Positions 19,846 through 29,115 of a stretch of DNA of 64,000 nucleotides are shown here, piece after piece; the first letter of the stretch is position 1; each line of letters begins with the position of its first letter. The stretch comes from a virus. Location: positions 1-64,000 of IMG/VR virus record IMGVR_UViG_3300044904_000102. One strand, given 5' to 3'. The notes beneath the pieces are model-generated. The model searched no databases. It was not told the origin of the DNA and saw only the letters and a program-made list of their open reading frames with translations. A program made the translations under genes and the position numbers.

Positions 19846-20064
19846 ATGTCTGCAAAGGTTCGCATTAAAGGTGAGAAGGCGGTACCAGTGGCGGAGCGAC
19901 CCGAGTTTGTTCTGGGGCGGTTCCTTAACCAGCACAATGAAGTGCCGAAACCCCCGAATCCGGCTTGGTGCATTCTGGTCAACGGGGCGGTGGAGACCAC
20001 CTATGCGCTCGGCCAGGAGCGGGCGCTGATCGAGCATTACTTTCAGAAAGGATCTGGGGAATGA
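19846..20064 (+). CDS. Hypothetical protein in glycosylation cassette
   Basis: 72 residues, ATG 19846 with GAGGGAGG upstream. Contains PEFVLGRFLNQHNEVPKPPNPAW and ILVNGAVETTYALGQERALIEHYF. No family is recognised. The stop overlaps the following glycosyltransferase start (ATGA), so it is translated with that gene and may assist it. Confidence 0.6.
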   Translation: MSAKVRIKGEKAVPVAERPEFVLGRFLNQHNEVPKPPNPAWCILVNGAVETTYALGQERALIEHYFQKGSGE

Positions 20065-20837
20065 GTCTGAAAGACAAGTCGCTTAACATCCTCGTGCCGA
20101 TGTACGGCGGCATGGGCACGGTCAACTGGTTCGAGTCGTTCATGCGTCTCGTGATGATGATGATGCACCACGGGGTGAAGTTCAGCTACACGTTCACCTA
20201 CAACGAGTCGCTGATCACGCGCGGGCGCAACCGGCTGGTGGACGAGTATCTGAAGAACCATGAAGAGACGCACGCGCTGTTCGTGGATGCGGACATCGGA
20301 TTCCAGGCTGAAGACGTTCTGTCGATGCTGGAGATGGACCTCGACATCATCGCGGCTCCGTGCGCGAAGAAGTCGATTAACTGGCAGCGGATCGAGCGGG
20401 CGCTCCGCAAGAACGGCCGCCACTTCACGCCGGACGAGATGGCCCGCATCTCCGCGGACTTCGTTTTCAATTACGCGCCGTTTACCGGCCGCCGTGAGAT
20501 CAAGCTCGGCGAGCTGCAGGACATGCAGACCATGGGCACGGGCCTCATGATGATCCGCCGCAACGTCTTCGAGAAGTTCCGGGAGGCTTATCCTGATCGC
20601 TGGTACGAGTCGCGGTCGGACGCGAACGCGCTGCCGGGGCCAATCCATGACTTCTTCAGGGTAGGCGTCAACCCGGACACGCATGAATACGACTCGGAAG
20701 ATTATTTCTTTTGCACAGACGCGAAGGCCATCGGCTTCAAGGTGTGGATGATGCCCTGGATGCGGACATCGCACATGGGAACGTACAAGTTCATCGCCGA
20801 CATGCCGGCCGTGGCCGCGCTGGCGGGAGATTTGTAA
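20061..20837 (+). CDS. GT-A type glycosyltransferase
   Basis: 258 residues. Pattern of a common phage glycosyltransferase: NILVPMYGGMGTVNWFESF, NESLITRGRNRLVDEYL, THALFVDADIGFQ with a DAD metal-binding motif, then TMGTGLMMIRRNVFEKF and SEDYFFCTDAKAIGFKVW. These proteins are thought to modify virion or host glycans. Last gene of the cassette, coupled by ATGA to the small gene before it. Confidence 0.8.
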   Translation: MSLKDKSLNILVPMYGGMGTVNWFESFMRLVMMMMHHGVKFSYTFTYNESLITRGRNRLVDEYLKNHEETHALFVDADIGFQAEDVLSMLEMDLDIIAAPCAKKSINWQRIERALRKNGRHFTPDEMARISADFVFNYAPFTGRREIKLGELQDMQTMGTGLMMIRRNVFEKFREAYPDRWYESRSDANALPGPIHDFFRVGVNPDTHEYDSEDYFFCTDAKAIGFKVWMMPWMRTSHMGTYKFIADMPAVAALAGDL

Positions 20838-20947
20838 AGGCTTCGGGACACGTCCCTTGACCGGGTGGACGATCCAGGAGGGCGGGCGGGACGGTCGGCG
20901 GCGAGACGACGGTCGTCCCGTAACCCCGAGAGAGAGGTAGAACCGAA

Positions 20948-21817
20948 ATGGGCCCTAACGCGATCGACCTTACGACCTTGAACGCGGTCAAGAGCCGGGC
21001 CGAGGTGCAGTCGAGCGCCGCCGACGCCGAGATCCAGGGGGCTATCACGGCCTTCTCGCAATGGCTGCTTGGTTTCACGGGGCAGGCGTCGCTAAACTCC
21101 GTCGCCACCCATGACGACGTTTACGATGGCAACGGCAACGCGCGCCTCATGCTGAACAACTACCCGATCCTGAACGTGGCCAGCGTGACGATGAACGCGG
21201 CGGGCATCCCCGCGTCATCGGCCGCGAATGTTTGGGGCTACTACATCGAGCAGTCCAAGAAGTCCATCGGGCTGCGCGGCGGCGTAGGCAACTACTCGAC
21301 CTTCCCTTACCCGACGCCCCTAACCTATCGCGAGCGCGGGCCCGTGTTCCTGCGCGGCCAGGGCAACATCGAGGTCGTTTACAGCGCGGGCTACCTTCCA
21401 GTCTTGGTGCAGAACGATGTTGAGAACGTGACGGCGGGGACGATCAGCTTGGAAGCCGCGCCCTGGGTGGCCGACGCTGGCGTGACTTACTATCCGTCCT
21501 TGAACGTCTTCGCCAAGGTGTCGAGCGGGTCCGGGATCGGGGAATACGCCGTGTCGAACGGGCTCTACGTTTTCAGCGCGGCCGACGAGGGCCAACTTGT
21601 CGCGGCGAGCTACCAGATCAACCAGGCGCCCTTCAATCTGGAATACGCCGTGCGCTGCGTCGTGGCCTTGAACTACAAGCGCAAGGGCTGGCAAGACCAG
21701 AAATCCCGCGGCGTGACAACCCAAGGCGGTTCGGCAACCACGACGTACAGGGATTGGGATGCACCGCCCGAATATTTGAAGGTGTTCGAGTATTACCAGA
21801 GGAAGGCGATCCGGTGA
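20948..21817 (+). CDS. Head-tail connector (gp6-like adaptor)
   Basis: 289 residues from ATG 20948 after CGAGAGAGAGG. The N-terminus (LTTLNAVKSRAEVQSSAADAEIQGAITAFSQWL) is the helical start of gp6-like connector proteins, and the C-terminal YAVRCVVALNYKRKGWQDQKS is typical. A beta-rich insertion (about 130-235) is longer than in minimal connectors. It joins portal to tail-completion proteins. The 110 bases before it hold only a weak hairpin (GGGACG/CGTCCC, 20863-20918 region). Confidence 0.7.
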   Translation: MGPNAIDLTTLNAVKSRAEVQSSAADAEIQGAITAFSQWLLGFTGQASLNSVATHDDVYDGNGNARLMLNNYPILNVASVTMNAAGIPASSAANVWGYYIEQSKKSIGLRGGVGNYSTFPYPTPLTYRERGPVFLRGQGNIEVVYSAGYLPVLVQNDVENVTAGTISLEAAPWVADAGVTYYPSLNVFAKVSSGSGIGEYAVSNGLYVFSAADEGQLVAASYQINQAPFNLEYAVRCVVALNYKRKGWQDQKSRGVTTQGGSATTTYRDWDAPPEYLKVFEYYQRKAIR

Positions 21818-22422
21818 TCAGGATCACGTTTGACGGGACAGATCGGCGCGTGGCGATGGCGCTTCGGGCGCGAGGGCCGAAGCTTATCGCCGCTGAGAAG
21901 CGAACGCTGAACGAGTTGATGCGGGATCTTCAAATGGTGATTCATCGCAAGCTGTCGGGAGAGGTTCTGAAGTCTCATGGCGGTGGCGGCAGCTTGCTTG
22001 CCTCTGTACGCCAAACCCCCACCGTCGTGGCCGGGAGTTCCATCTCGGGCAGCGTGCAGGCGGGCGGCGGCCTTCTCTGGTGGGCGGTCGTGCATGAGGA
22101 GGGTGGGGAAAAAGAGTATGAAATCCCGAAAGATGGGATTTTCAGGAGCGGTAAGAAAGCCCTGGCGTTCTTCGGAAAAGGAGCGGCGGGCTTGAGTTTC
22201 GGACGGACGGCAATGACAAAACTCTATCATCGGCACGGCATGCTGGGTGGCTCGCTACGGGCAAATAAGTTCGGAGCCTTCGCAGCGGCTGGCGGCATCG
22301 TAGTGCGGCATGTAATTCATCCGCCGCTTCCGAAACGCTCCTTCATGGAGAGCTCGCTTCTCGAGCTGCGAGGGCGAATCATCCAGCGGGTTTATGAGAC
22401 GGCAGCAGGAGCCTTGCGATGA
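21814..22422 (+). CDS. Tail completion / neck protein (HK97 gp10-like)
   Basis: 202 residues from GTG 21814 overlapping the connector stop. The arrangement (helical N-terminus ending in RDLQMVIHRKLSGEVLKSHGG, then WWAVVHEEGGEKEYEIP, and a final FMESSLLELRGRIIQRV) fits gp10-like neck proteins. Position between the connector and the tail terminator supports it. Low sequence conservation in this family keeps confidence moderate. Confidence 0.6.
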   Translation: MIRITFDGTDRRVAMALRARGPKLIAAEKRTLNELMRDLQMVIHRKLSGEVLKSHGGGGSLLASVRQTPTVVAGSSISGSVQAGGGLLWWAVVHEEGGEKEYEIPKDGIFRSGKKALAFFGKGAAGLSFGRTAMTKLYHRHGMLGGSLRANKFGAFAAAGGIVVRHVIHPPLPKRSFMESSLLELRGRIIQRVYETAAGALR

Positions 22423-22904
22423 CGGCGACGGCGTTCGACGATCTGACATATCTCGAGCAAGTTTACGCGGCGCTCTTCGCGCTCCTGCAAGGGGCGACGT
22501 TCGCGGCGGGCATCACGCTCAAGACGGCGATGCGGGCCTTCATGGTCCCGGACCAGGTGGCGCCAGCCGACATGCCAGCGCTCGTGCTGGTCGAGGGCCC
22601 GATGCGCGTCGAGCAGAAGGAAGTCTTCGGACCGGCGAAGTGGACGTTCACGGCGATCGCGGCGCTCTATGTGCGCGCCGAGGGAACGGCTGCGCCGAAC
22701 CAAAGCCCGCTCTCGGTCACGACCGCGAACTCGTTGATTTGGGGGATCAGGAAGGCTTTCGAGACCACGCCCCCTTACCAGAAACAGACGCTTGGAGGTC
22801 TCGTGGTTCACGCTTGGATCGACGGCGAGGTTTTGCCGGACGTCACGAGCGAGCAGATTTTGATCACGGTGCCAATCTACATGCTCGCAGGCCCCGTGAA
22901 CTGA
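22419..22904 (+). CDS. Putative tail terminator / minor tail protein
   Basis: 161 residues, start coupled by ATGA. Read as an alpha/beta protein: ALFALLQGATFAAGITLKTAMRAF, MPALVLVEGP, FTAIAALYVRA, ILITVPIYMLAG. Genes of this size and position, between gp10-like neck and tail tube, usually encode the tail terminator that caps the tube. Assigned by order; no motif is decisive. Confidence 0.55.
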   Translation: MTATAFDDLTYLEQVYAALFALLQGATFAAGITLKTAMRAFMVPDQVAPADMPALVLVEGPMRVEQKEVFGPAKWTFTAIAALYVRAEGTAAPNQSPLSVTTANSLIWGIRKAFETTPPYQKQTLGGLVVHAWIDGEVLPDVTSEQILITVPIYMLAGPVN

Positions 22905-22949
22905 GATCAAGGACCGGACCCGGCCCCGGTACAAGGAGAGAGGACAAAC

Positions 22950-23705
22950 ATGATTATCGAATTCGGAAGCGGAGTGTTATTTGCGAAGCCCGTGGCCGGC
23001 AACCAGCCCACGAACCCGAGCCCGTTCAAGTTCGGGGTGCTGCAAGAGGTCACGGTGGACTTCAAGGCCGATCTGAAGAAGCTCTACGGCCAATATCAGC
23101 TCGCCGTCGCCACGGCGCGCGGCAAGCTGGACTGCACGCTCAAAGGCAAGCTGGCCGTCTTCGATCCGGCCATGCTCAACCAACTCTATTTCGCGCAGAG
23201 CAGCGCGGCCGGGTATTCGCTGATCGTGGACGGCGACCCCCACACGGTCGCCAACACCAACACGGTGACGGTGACGAACGCTGGCCCCATCGCGGACTGG
23301 GGCGTCATCGACGCCACGACCGGCCAGCCATTCTCCTGCATGCCGAACACGGCGGCGGTGACGGTGGCCGGGCAGTACTATCCCAACGTCACGACCGGGA
23401 TTTACAGCTTCTCGGGCGCCGACGGGACGGCCGCGCGGGCCGTGAAGATCAGCTACACCTACGCGGTCAACTCAGGCGCGACGATCACCATCGCGAACCA
23501 ACTGATGGGCTATGCGCCGGAAATCGAGATGCTGCTCTACAACCGTTTCCGGAGCAAGTACATGGCTCTGCAGTTGAACGATGTCACGCTGGGCTCGATC
23601 AACATCCCGACGAAGCTCGAGGATTTCTGGATCGCGGATTTCGACGGCAGCGCCAACGCCGACGCGTCGAACAATCTGGGCCTGCTCATGATGGACTCGT
23701 ATTAA
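22950..23705 (+). CDS. Major tail tube protein
   Basis: 251 residues following AAGGAGAGAGG. Beta-rich with VLQEVTVDFKADLKKLYGQYQ, LDCTLKGKLAVFDPAMLNQLYF and a C-terminal EIEMLLYNRFRSKYMALQLNDVTLGS. This matches tail tube proteins of siphophages and the gene precedes the tail assembly chaperone. A Gly/Thr/Asn-rich middle (about 95-170) may be a surface-exposed insertion. Confidence 0.75.
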   Translation: MIIEFGSGVLFAKPVAGNQPTNPSPFKFGVLQEVTVDFKADLKKLYGQYQLAVATARGKLDCTLKGKLAVFDPAMLNQLYFAQSSAAGYSLIVDGDPHTVANTNTVTVTNAGPIADWGVIDATTGQPFSCMPNTAAVTVAGQYYPNVTTGIYSFSGADGTAARAVKISYTYAVNSGATITIANQLMGYAPEIEMLLYNRFRSKYMALQLNDVTLGSINIPTKLEDFWIADFDGSANADASNNLGLLMMDSY

Positions 23706-23708
23706 CGG

Positions 23709-24218
23709 TTAGCTGGTTGGGAAATTGAGTCTCGCAAAGACAGGATCTCGGAGGAGGGCGGCTGCATCCCGGGCTCGGGCCGCCTCCTCCTCGGAATCAT
23801 AGAGGCCAACATGTTTATAGGTTCCGTTCAACAAAATTCGAACTCTCCACTTCGGCTTCCTGTGATTCTTTGGCCTATGATAACTAACTCCGATAAATCT
23901 CGAACGGCTTGGATTTTTCTTCTTTCTGTTGCGTTGATTCTGGGAATGCGAGGCTTCACGAAGATTAAGCCTGCGGTTATTAAGACCGTTTCCATCGTGG
24001 TGATCAGTCTCCATCCCTCTGGAGACCGCGAGAAGCAAGCGATGCAGATAGACCGTGGTCCCATGTATGCGCGTTACTGCGTACCAATTGCCACAGATTT
24101 TCACACCGCACCAATGATAGGATTTCACCAAGCTGTAATCTATCCTGTCACAGATGGTGAACAATCCTCTCTGCAACTGAATTTTGGCGATGCCATCTAT
24201 AAATGTTACTCTATTCAT
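23709..24218 (-). CDS. HNH-AP2 homing endonuclease
   Basis: 169 residues on the minus strand, wedged between tail tube and tail chaperone genes. HNH core: YLHRLLL, METDHHDGNGLNNRRLNLREAS (about 70-93); AP2 DNA-binding domain: SRFIGVSYHR...WRVRILLNGTYKHVGLYDSEEEAARARDAAAL (about 106-158). This two-domain layout is standard for free-standing phage homing endonucleases. A TATAAT-like box lies 9 bases upstream of its ATG, but no clear -35. AT content is higher than in its neighbours, consistent with recent arrival. Confidence 0.92.
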   Translation of the reverse strand: MNRVTFIDGIAKIQLQRGLFTICDRIDYSLVKSYHWCGVKICGNWYAVTRIHGTTVYLHRLLLAVSRGMETDHHDGNGLNNRRLNLREASHSQNQRNRKKKNPSRSRFIGVSYHRPKNHRKPKWRVRILLNGTYKHVGLYDSEEEAARARDAAALLRDPVFARLNFPTS

Positions 24219-24253
24219 ATTCCATTAATTATAAAGCAAGGAGGGCAAGAAGT

Positions 24254-24673
24254 GTGAATGAAATTGCAAACCTAAAGCCACGGTTTGACGGTGAGAAGGT
24301 TCGCCTGGGCGGCCGGGAGTACATGCTGCCGTCGCTCTCGGTGAAACAGACTCGCCAGCTATGGGAGAAAATCCGGGGATTGAACAAGGGCATCACGGAA
24401 GACAGCCTGCCGGACAAACAGCATGACGCCGTGGAAGTGATTCACGCGGCGCTCTCGCGGAACTATCCGTCCATGACGTTCGACGAGGTGGACGATCTGG
24501 TGGACATGAACAACATGCGCAAGCTCCTGCTGGTCGTGTCCGGGCAGTCGGGGCTCACGGGCCCGGGGTCCGGGCCGGTCGGGGAAGCGGCTCAGCCGTC
24601 GTCAACTGGGCCGACCTCTACGGAACCATCATCACCCGCACCGGCTGGACCTACGAATACCTCGACGACCTGA
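24254..24673 (+). CDS. Tail assembly chaperone, short (G-like) form
   Basis: 139 residues from GTG 24254 with AAGGAGG nine bases upstream. N-terminal beta/helical part (GEKVRLGGREYMLPSLSVKQTRQL, IHAALSRNYPSMTFDEVDDLVDM) is typical of chaperones binding the tape measure. The C-terminal tail (Ser/Thr/Pro/Gly-rich) is simple sequence overlapping a coding -1 frame, as in lambda G/GT. The earlier ATG at 24203 is rejected because it lies in the antisense endonuclease region. Confidence 0.75.
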   Translation: MNEIANLKPRFDGEKVRLGGREYMLPSLSVKQTRQLWEKIRGLNKGITEDSLPDKQHDAVEVIHAALSRNYPSMTFDEVDDLVDMNNMRKLLLVVSGQSGLTGPGSGPVGEAAQPSSTGPTSTEPSSPAPAGPTNTSTT

Positions 24674-24906
24674 GCTTGTGCCGCGCGCTCGAGCTGATGG
24701 ACTTCCTGGGGCGCACGCCGGCGCTGCGCATGGCGCTGGGCAAGGAGAGGGATGCGGCGGGGTGGGAGCCGCCGAACGAACAAGAGGCGCTGCGGAGATT
24801 CTCGGCCCTGCAAGCCGTGATGCCGGGCGTCTCAGGAATACCGCCGCAGCTTCGCGAGGCTATCGCCTGGGCGGAGGCGGAGAAGACCAAGCGGGGCATG
24901 AACTGA
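24254..24906 (+). CDS. Tail assembly chaperone, -1 frameshift (GT-like) form
   Basis: A -1 shift near 24559-24565 joins the short chaperone to a frame running to 24906, giving about 217 residues. The -1 frame has no ATG start of its own near its beginning yet reads as good protein (NWADLYGTIITRTGWTYEYLDDL, ALELMDFLGRTPALRMALG), which is the expected T-like half. It ends two bases before the tape measure start. The arrangement follows the widely conserved frameshift of long-tailed phages. Confidence 0.72.
24559..24565 (+). promoter_or_regulatory. Candidate -1 ribosomal frameshift heptamer
   Basis: GGGCCCG in the phase G GGC CCG, fitting X XXY YYZ, so that both tRNAs can re-pair after slipping to GGG CCC. 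Followed by a GC-rich stretch able to fold. It lies within the region where both frames are open and before the T-like part begins. Other slip points cannot be excluded. Confidence 0.6.
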
Positions 24907-24907
24907 A

Positions 24908-27265
24908 ATGGCGACAGATATCCTTGAAGTCGGGGCAGTCATCAACCTGGGGCAAATCCTGCCGGGGTTGGATACCCTTGCCGCAAAGACGGAAGGCACC
25001 TGCCAGCAGATGACCATGTCGTTTGCCGGCCCCGCGCAGGCGTCATTGGCATTCGGCCAGGGCTTCGCTCTTGCCGTGCCCGAAATCGCCAAACTCCCGC
25101 CCGCAGTGGACACCATCCCTCCAGCCATGGGCCGTGCGGCCGCCTCCAGCACGCAGGCGCGCATGGCAATGATGGGGATGGGACAGGAGATGGGCGTCGC
25201 GCTGCCGCGCTTCGTGCGCTCCTTCCTGACAAGCATCGGGCCTGTGGCCGGCATCATGGCCGCGGCTTTCATACCCGTCGCCATCATCGGAGTGGTCGAG
25301 TGGCTTTCCAAAATTCCCGCCGCGATCGGCAAGGCATCCGACGCGATCATGGGTTATGGAGAGGCGCAGAAAGCCGCGTTCAAGGAAGCCGTTAAAGGTT
25401 CCGACGAGGCGTTCGAGCACGCGAAAACCCTGGAGCAGTCCACGCTGAACCTCGCGCAGTCCGTGGCGACCCTGGGCATCCTGGCGCGGGAGACGTTTTC
25501 CGAGCGGCTCGTCAAGGGGTTCAAGGACTCGGCGGAGGCGACGTCAGACTGGTGGGGCCCGCTCAAGGGCGTGCTCGAGACGGTCAGCGCGCTGAAAGCA
25601 GCCTTTGGCTTGTCGGCCGATGCGGCGACGAAGGCGAGCACCGCGCAGATCGCCCAGCTCACCACGCAAGCGGAACTGCAACGGAAAGCCCATGAAGACG
25701 CCTACAAGCAGCAGGAAGCGGAAATTCAACTCCAGATGATCGGCGCCAAGGGCGCAGAGCTGACCCGGCTGCAAACCGAGCTAATACGAGTCAAGCAAAA
25801 CGCCGACGAGTACGCCCTGAGCAGCGAGGGCAAGCTGACGGAGCGCCAGATCGCGCTGCTCAACGAAAAGTATCGCGTCGAGCGGGAAGGCGTGGGAAAG
25901 AAGGCAGAGATAAAAGGGGAAGGGGAGGCGGGCGCGCTGGCCAAGGCCGAGGTTGATGCCCACAAGAACGTGGCCGACGCCATCATCGCGCAGCAGCTCG
26001 CCCTGGCCCGGGAAGAAGTCGAGATCGACAAGGATAAGTGGCCGAAGCTGATCGCCGCGGAGCGCACGGCAGAAGACGAGATGTACGCGGTCGCCGTCAT
26101 CGCGCTCAACCGCAAGAAGGAACTGGCAGTGCAGGAGGCGGCGCTGCACGGCAAGAGCGGCGCGGCGGAAGCTGCGACCATAAACGCCGAGATCGAGGCG
26201 CTGGCCATCAAGCACCAGACCAAGCTGGACTCGATCAGCGCGGAAGGGGCCAAGCGCGAGATTGCGGACACCCAGAGCGTCGAGGCGGCGTTCCGGGCTC
26301 TTTGGGAGCAGAAGAACAAGGAAATCGCTCAGGGGTTCGATGATGAGCGGCGCGGCCAGGAAGAGAATCTGCGGATGGACGCGGAGCGCGTCTCGATGGC
26401 CGAGATGATTATGAATCGCACGCTAACCTTTGAGGAAGCCGGGAACGCCCGAAAGCTGGCAATGCACAGAGAGGGACTCAAGACGTGGGCTGATACTGAG
26501 CGCAGCAACATCGAAGCCTGGTACGGCGAGCAGAATCGCGTTATGGAGGCGCAACTCACCTATGCCAAGACGATTTATCGCGAGGATGAGCTGGCCTATC
26601 AGCAACTCCTCGACAAAAAGAAAGAGCTTGATCTGGAATATGCCGCGAAGCTCGGCAAGGTGGAAGATACGGTCGAGAAGAGCACGCGCCAAGCCTATCT
26701 CCGCATGCAGAGCGTCGTGAACGGCGCCCTCACCTCCTGGATTATCGGCTACCAATCATTCGGGCAGGCGGTCGTGAAAGTGGAGGAGGAGGTTGCCTCG
26801 GCTGTCATTGAGAATTTACTGAAAGCCATGGAGCAAAGGTTGAAGGCGGCCATTGAACAGAAGGCGATGGCCAAGGAAGACGTTGTCACGGAAGCTGCGG
26901 GAGCCGCTGCGGCCACCTTCCACAATGTCGCGAAGATTCCGTACATCGGCTGGATTCTGGCGCCCGCTGCTGCGGCTGCGGCCTTTACGACGGTAATGGC
27001 ATACGGCGGGTCAATGGATGAGGGCGGGCTAGCGCAGAAGACTGGTCTCGCCATGCTTCATCAAGGCGAGATCGCTATGCCCCCGGAAGTCTCGACGGCC
27101 TTCCGCTCGATGGCGGCCGGCGGTCCTATCGGCGGCGGGCGCACCGTTCATCATCACACGACGTTCAACCTCCACCATAACGGGCCTGATGCGAAGGAAG
27201 TCCTTGAAACGCAACTGGTCCCGATGATCCGGCAGGCGCAGCGGCGCGGGGAGCTGGGCGCATGA
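24908..27265 (+). CDS. Tail tape measure protein
   Basis: 785 residues. Long helical protein with hydrophobic segments (VAGIMAAAFIPVAIIGVVEWL, about 115-135; IPYIGWILAPAAAAAAFTTV, about 675-695) separated by Ala/Glu/Lys-rich coiled coil, and a Gly/His-rich end (GGGRTVHHHTTFNLHH). This organisation and the position after the frameshifted chaperone identify the tape measure, which sets tail length and acts in DNA entry. Length would suggest a tail of roughly 0.1 micrometre by the usual 1.5 angstrom per residue rule. Start overlaps closely with the chaperone stop. Confidence 0.88.
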   Translation: MATDILEVGAVINLGQILPGLDTLAAKTEGTCQQMTMSFAGPAQASLAFGQGFALAVPEIAKLPPAVDTIPPAMGRAAASSTQARMAMMGMGQEMGVALPRFVRSFLTSIGPVAGIMAAAFIPVAIIGVVEWLSKIPAAIGKASDAIMGYGEAQKAAFKEAVKGSDEAFEHAKTLEQSTLNLAQSVATLGILARETFSERLVKGFKDSAEATSDWWGPLKGVLETVSALKAAFGLSADAATKASTAQIAQLTTQAELQRKAHEDAYKQQEAEIQLQMIGAKGAELTRLQTELIRVKQNADEYALSSEGKLTERQIALLNEKYRVEREGVGKKAEIKGEGEAGALAKAEVDAHKNVADAIIAQQLALAREEVEIDKDKWPKLIAAERTAEDEMYAVAVIALNRKKELAVQEAALHGKSGAAEAATINAEIEALAIKHQTKLDSISAEGAKREIADTQSVEAAFRALWEQKNKEIAQGFDDERRGQEENLRMDAERVSMAEMIMNRTLTFEEAGNARKLAMHREGLKTWADTERSNIEAWYGEQNRVMEAQLTYAKTIYREDELAYQQLLDKKKELDLEYAAKLGKVEDTVEKSTRQAYLRMQSVVNGALTSWIIGYQSFGQAVVKVEEEVASAVIENLLKAMEQRLKAAIEQKAMAKEDVVTEAAGAAAATFHNVAKIPYIGWILAPAAAAAAFTTVMAYGGSMDEGGLAQKTGLAMLHQGEIAMPPEVSTAFRSMAAGGPIGGGRTVHHHTTFNLHHNGPDAKEVLETQLVPMIRQAQRRGELGA

Positions 27266-28203
27266 GTCTACAAGTCTATCCGGGAAGTTCGGCCTCAAGC
27301 GCGATCCGCGGCTTGGCTTTCACGGTGATCAAGCGGCCGCTGTTCAACACCATCGTGCAGGACGCGCCGAACTTCTACTGCACCCGCATCGCGCAGACCC
27401 GCAACCCGTACTGGCGCTGGACGCTGAACTACGAGGTGCTGTTAAACGACCCCGCCAACATCGCGAGCGGCAACGCGCCCTGGACCGACCTGCAAGCCCT
27501 TATGGGCTTTTTCATGGACAAGTACGGCCAGCAGGCCGCGTTCCTGTTCGACGATCCGGACGACGACTCGGTCGAGCCCGGCATCACGGCGGCGGGCTGG
27601 AAAGCGGGCACATATTATCCGGTTGATGCGGGCGTGCTCGTCGCGACGCATTGGCAGAAGGCGACCGTGGCCGGGATCTCCGGCAGCAGCGCGCCCGCAT
27701 TCTCGACCTCCGGGGGGCATGTGTCGGAAGGCCCCAGCTCGCCGCAATTGCGCTGGGACGACCAGGGCTCCGGATACACGTCGCTGCCGAATCTCTTCGC
27801 GCAGCTTCCGCTCGTCGAGGACACCTCGACCGGCCTGTGGTATTCGCCGCTGCAAAGGAACCTGGGCGGCTTCGCGGAGGACGTCACCGACCTGAACGGC
27901 GCGGTCACGCTCTACGGCAACGGCGTCCTGCTCACGGGGTACTATGCCGGCACGCTGTCGACGGTTCCGGGCCTCGCCATCCCAGGAGCCTCGTACATGG
28001 GGCAGTACATCGCGTGGACTGCGGGCTATGTGCCGACCGCGCCCGTCACCGCCGCGTTCAAGTTCTATTTCCGCGTGCGCTTCGAGACGGACGCCATCGA
28101 CTTCGAGAAGTTCGTGAGCGACATGTGGACCGTGGGCGGGTCGGAAGGGAAAGGCGGCGCCGGAGCCATCACGCTCGTCTCCGATCGCCCGCCGACTGTC
28201 TGA
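27262..28203 (+). CDS. DUF2460-like distal tail protein
   Basis: 313 residues, coupled to the tape measure by ATGA. Elements of the DUF2460 family: TRNPYWRWTLNYEVLL near residue 48 and FYFRVRFETDAIDFEKFVSDMWTVGG near the end. DUF2460 proteins lie after tape measures and are thought to form the distal tail ring. A beta-rich insertion (about 110-180, KAGTYYPVDAGVLVATHWQKA) enlarges this copy. Confidence 0.72.
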   Translation: MSLQVYPGSSASSAIRGLAFTVIKRPLFNTIVQDAPNFYCTRIAQTRNPYWRWTLNYEVLLNDPANIASGNAPWTDLQALMGFFMDKYGQQAAFLFDDPDDDSVEPGITAAGWKAGTYYPVDAGVLVATHWQKATVAGISGSSAPAFSTSGGHVSEGPSSPQLRWDDQGSGYTSLPNLFAQLPLVEDTSTGLWYSPLQRNLGGFAEDVTDLNGAVTLYGNGVLLTGYYAGTLSTVPGLAIPGASYMGQYIAWTAGYVPTAPVTAAFKFYFRVRFETDAIDFEKFVSDMWTVGGSEGKGGAGAITLVSDRPPTV

Positions 28204-29114
28204 TGCGCACATGCAGAAATGGAACGGGCGCAGACACCACGGCAACGGTTCTTGCCGCGCTCAAAGCCAACAATCAAATTTGGCAGGCGGATCTCTATCT
28301 CGTCGGCGAAGTGGACGATCCGCAGGCCCTTTGGCTCTCGAACTGGGAATCGCCGCTCCTCTGGTCCTTGTGGGGAACGTTCCTGCCGGCCGTCGTCAAG
28401 CGCGGCTCGATCACAAGCGACATCGGCCTGGATTCGAAGAAGCTTGATGTTTCCTGGGCGCCCGCAAATCAAACCTTCACGTCCTCGATCCCGACCACGA
28501 GCCCTTACGAGTTAGCCCGCCTGGGGTTCTACGACAACCGGCGCTTCCGCCTGTGGCGCTGCCTCATGCCGACGCCCGGGGATGCGAACACCTGGGGGGC
28601 ATACGAGTTGTTCGGGGGAGTGATCGGCACGACACAGCCCACGCGCGGCGAGATCAAGTTCAACGTGCAGAGCTACCTCTATGTGCTTGACGAGAAGGTG
28701 CCGCAGGGCGTGATCGAAGTGACGAATTCCCTGGCCAGCTACATCGGGGGGACGCCGCCCGCGGGCTTCTCCTCGATCCCGGAGTTCGTCGTGGCCGACA
28801 CGAGCACGGCGACCGTCATCAATGCCGACTGCACGAGCACGCCAAGCCACATCTTCACGAACGATGTTTTCGACGATGGCTATCTTGTCTTCGCCGGCGA
28901 CGCCACGCTGGCGAAGCTCTTCAGCGTCGTCGCGAAAAACTCGAACTACACAAATGGTGGGCACCAGTTCAACCGGTTTCAAGTCTTCTCGCCGTTTCCC
29001 TGGGTTCCGACGATCGGCGACAAGTTCTATGTGAGCGCGCAGAGCCCAATTGACGCGAGCGACGGAGACTACTACGGATTCATGTATGTACCTTCTCCAG
29101 AAACAGCGGCCTGA
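28203..29114 (+). CDS. DUF2163/BR0599-like tail tip protein
   Basis: 303 residues starting at ATG 28203 in a TGATG overlap. Features such as QADLYLVGEVDDPQALWLSNWESPL, DIGLDSKKLDVSW and a following series of beta-strands resemble the hub-domain family (DUF2163) that follows DUF2460 genes in gene-transfer-agent-like tails. Probable baseplate hub component. The very long upstream extension of this frame is shadow. Confidence 0.6.
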   Translation: MRTCRNGTGADTTATVLAALKANNQIWQADLYLVGEVDDPQALWLSNWESPLLWSLWGTFLPAVVKRGSITSDIGLDSKKLDVSWAPANQTFTSSIPTTSPYELARLGFYDNRRFRLWRCLMPTPGDANTWGAYELFGGVIGTTQPTRGEIKFNVQSYLYVLDEKVPQGVIEVTNSLASYIGGTPPAGFSSIPEFVVADTSTATVINADCTSTPSHIFTNDVFDDGYLVFAGDATLAKLFSVVAKNSNYTNGGHQFNRFQVFSPFPWVPTIGDKFYVSAQSPIDASDGDYYGFMYVPSPETAA

Positions 29115-29115
29115 A

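Noticed and set aside
22394-23728. 444-codon plus-strand frame through the tail genes
   Set aside because: Arg/His/Gly-rich composition typical of a shifted frame; the tail terminator and tail tube genes explain the DNA better.
23811-24257. 148-codon plus-strand frame between tail tube and chaperone
   Set aside because: It is antisense to the HNH-AP2 endonuclease, which has clear domains; the plus frame has none.
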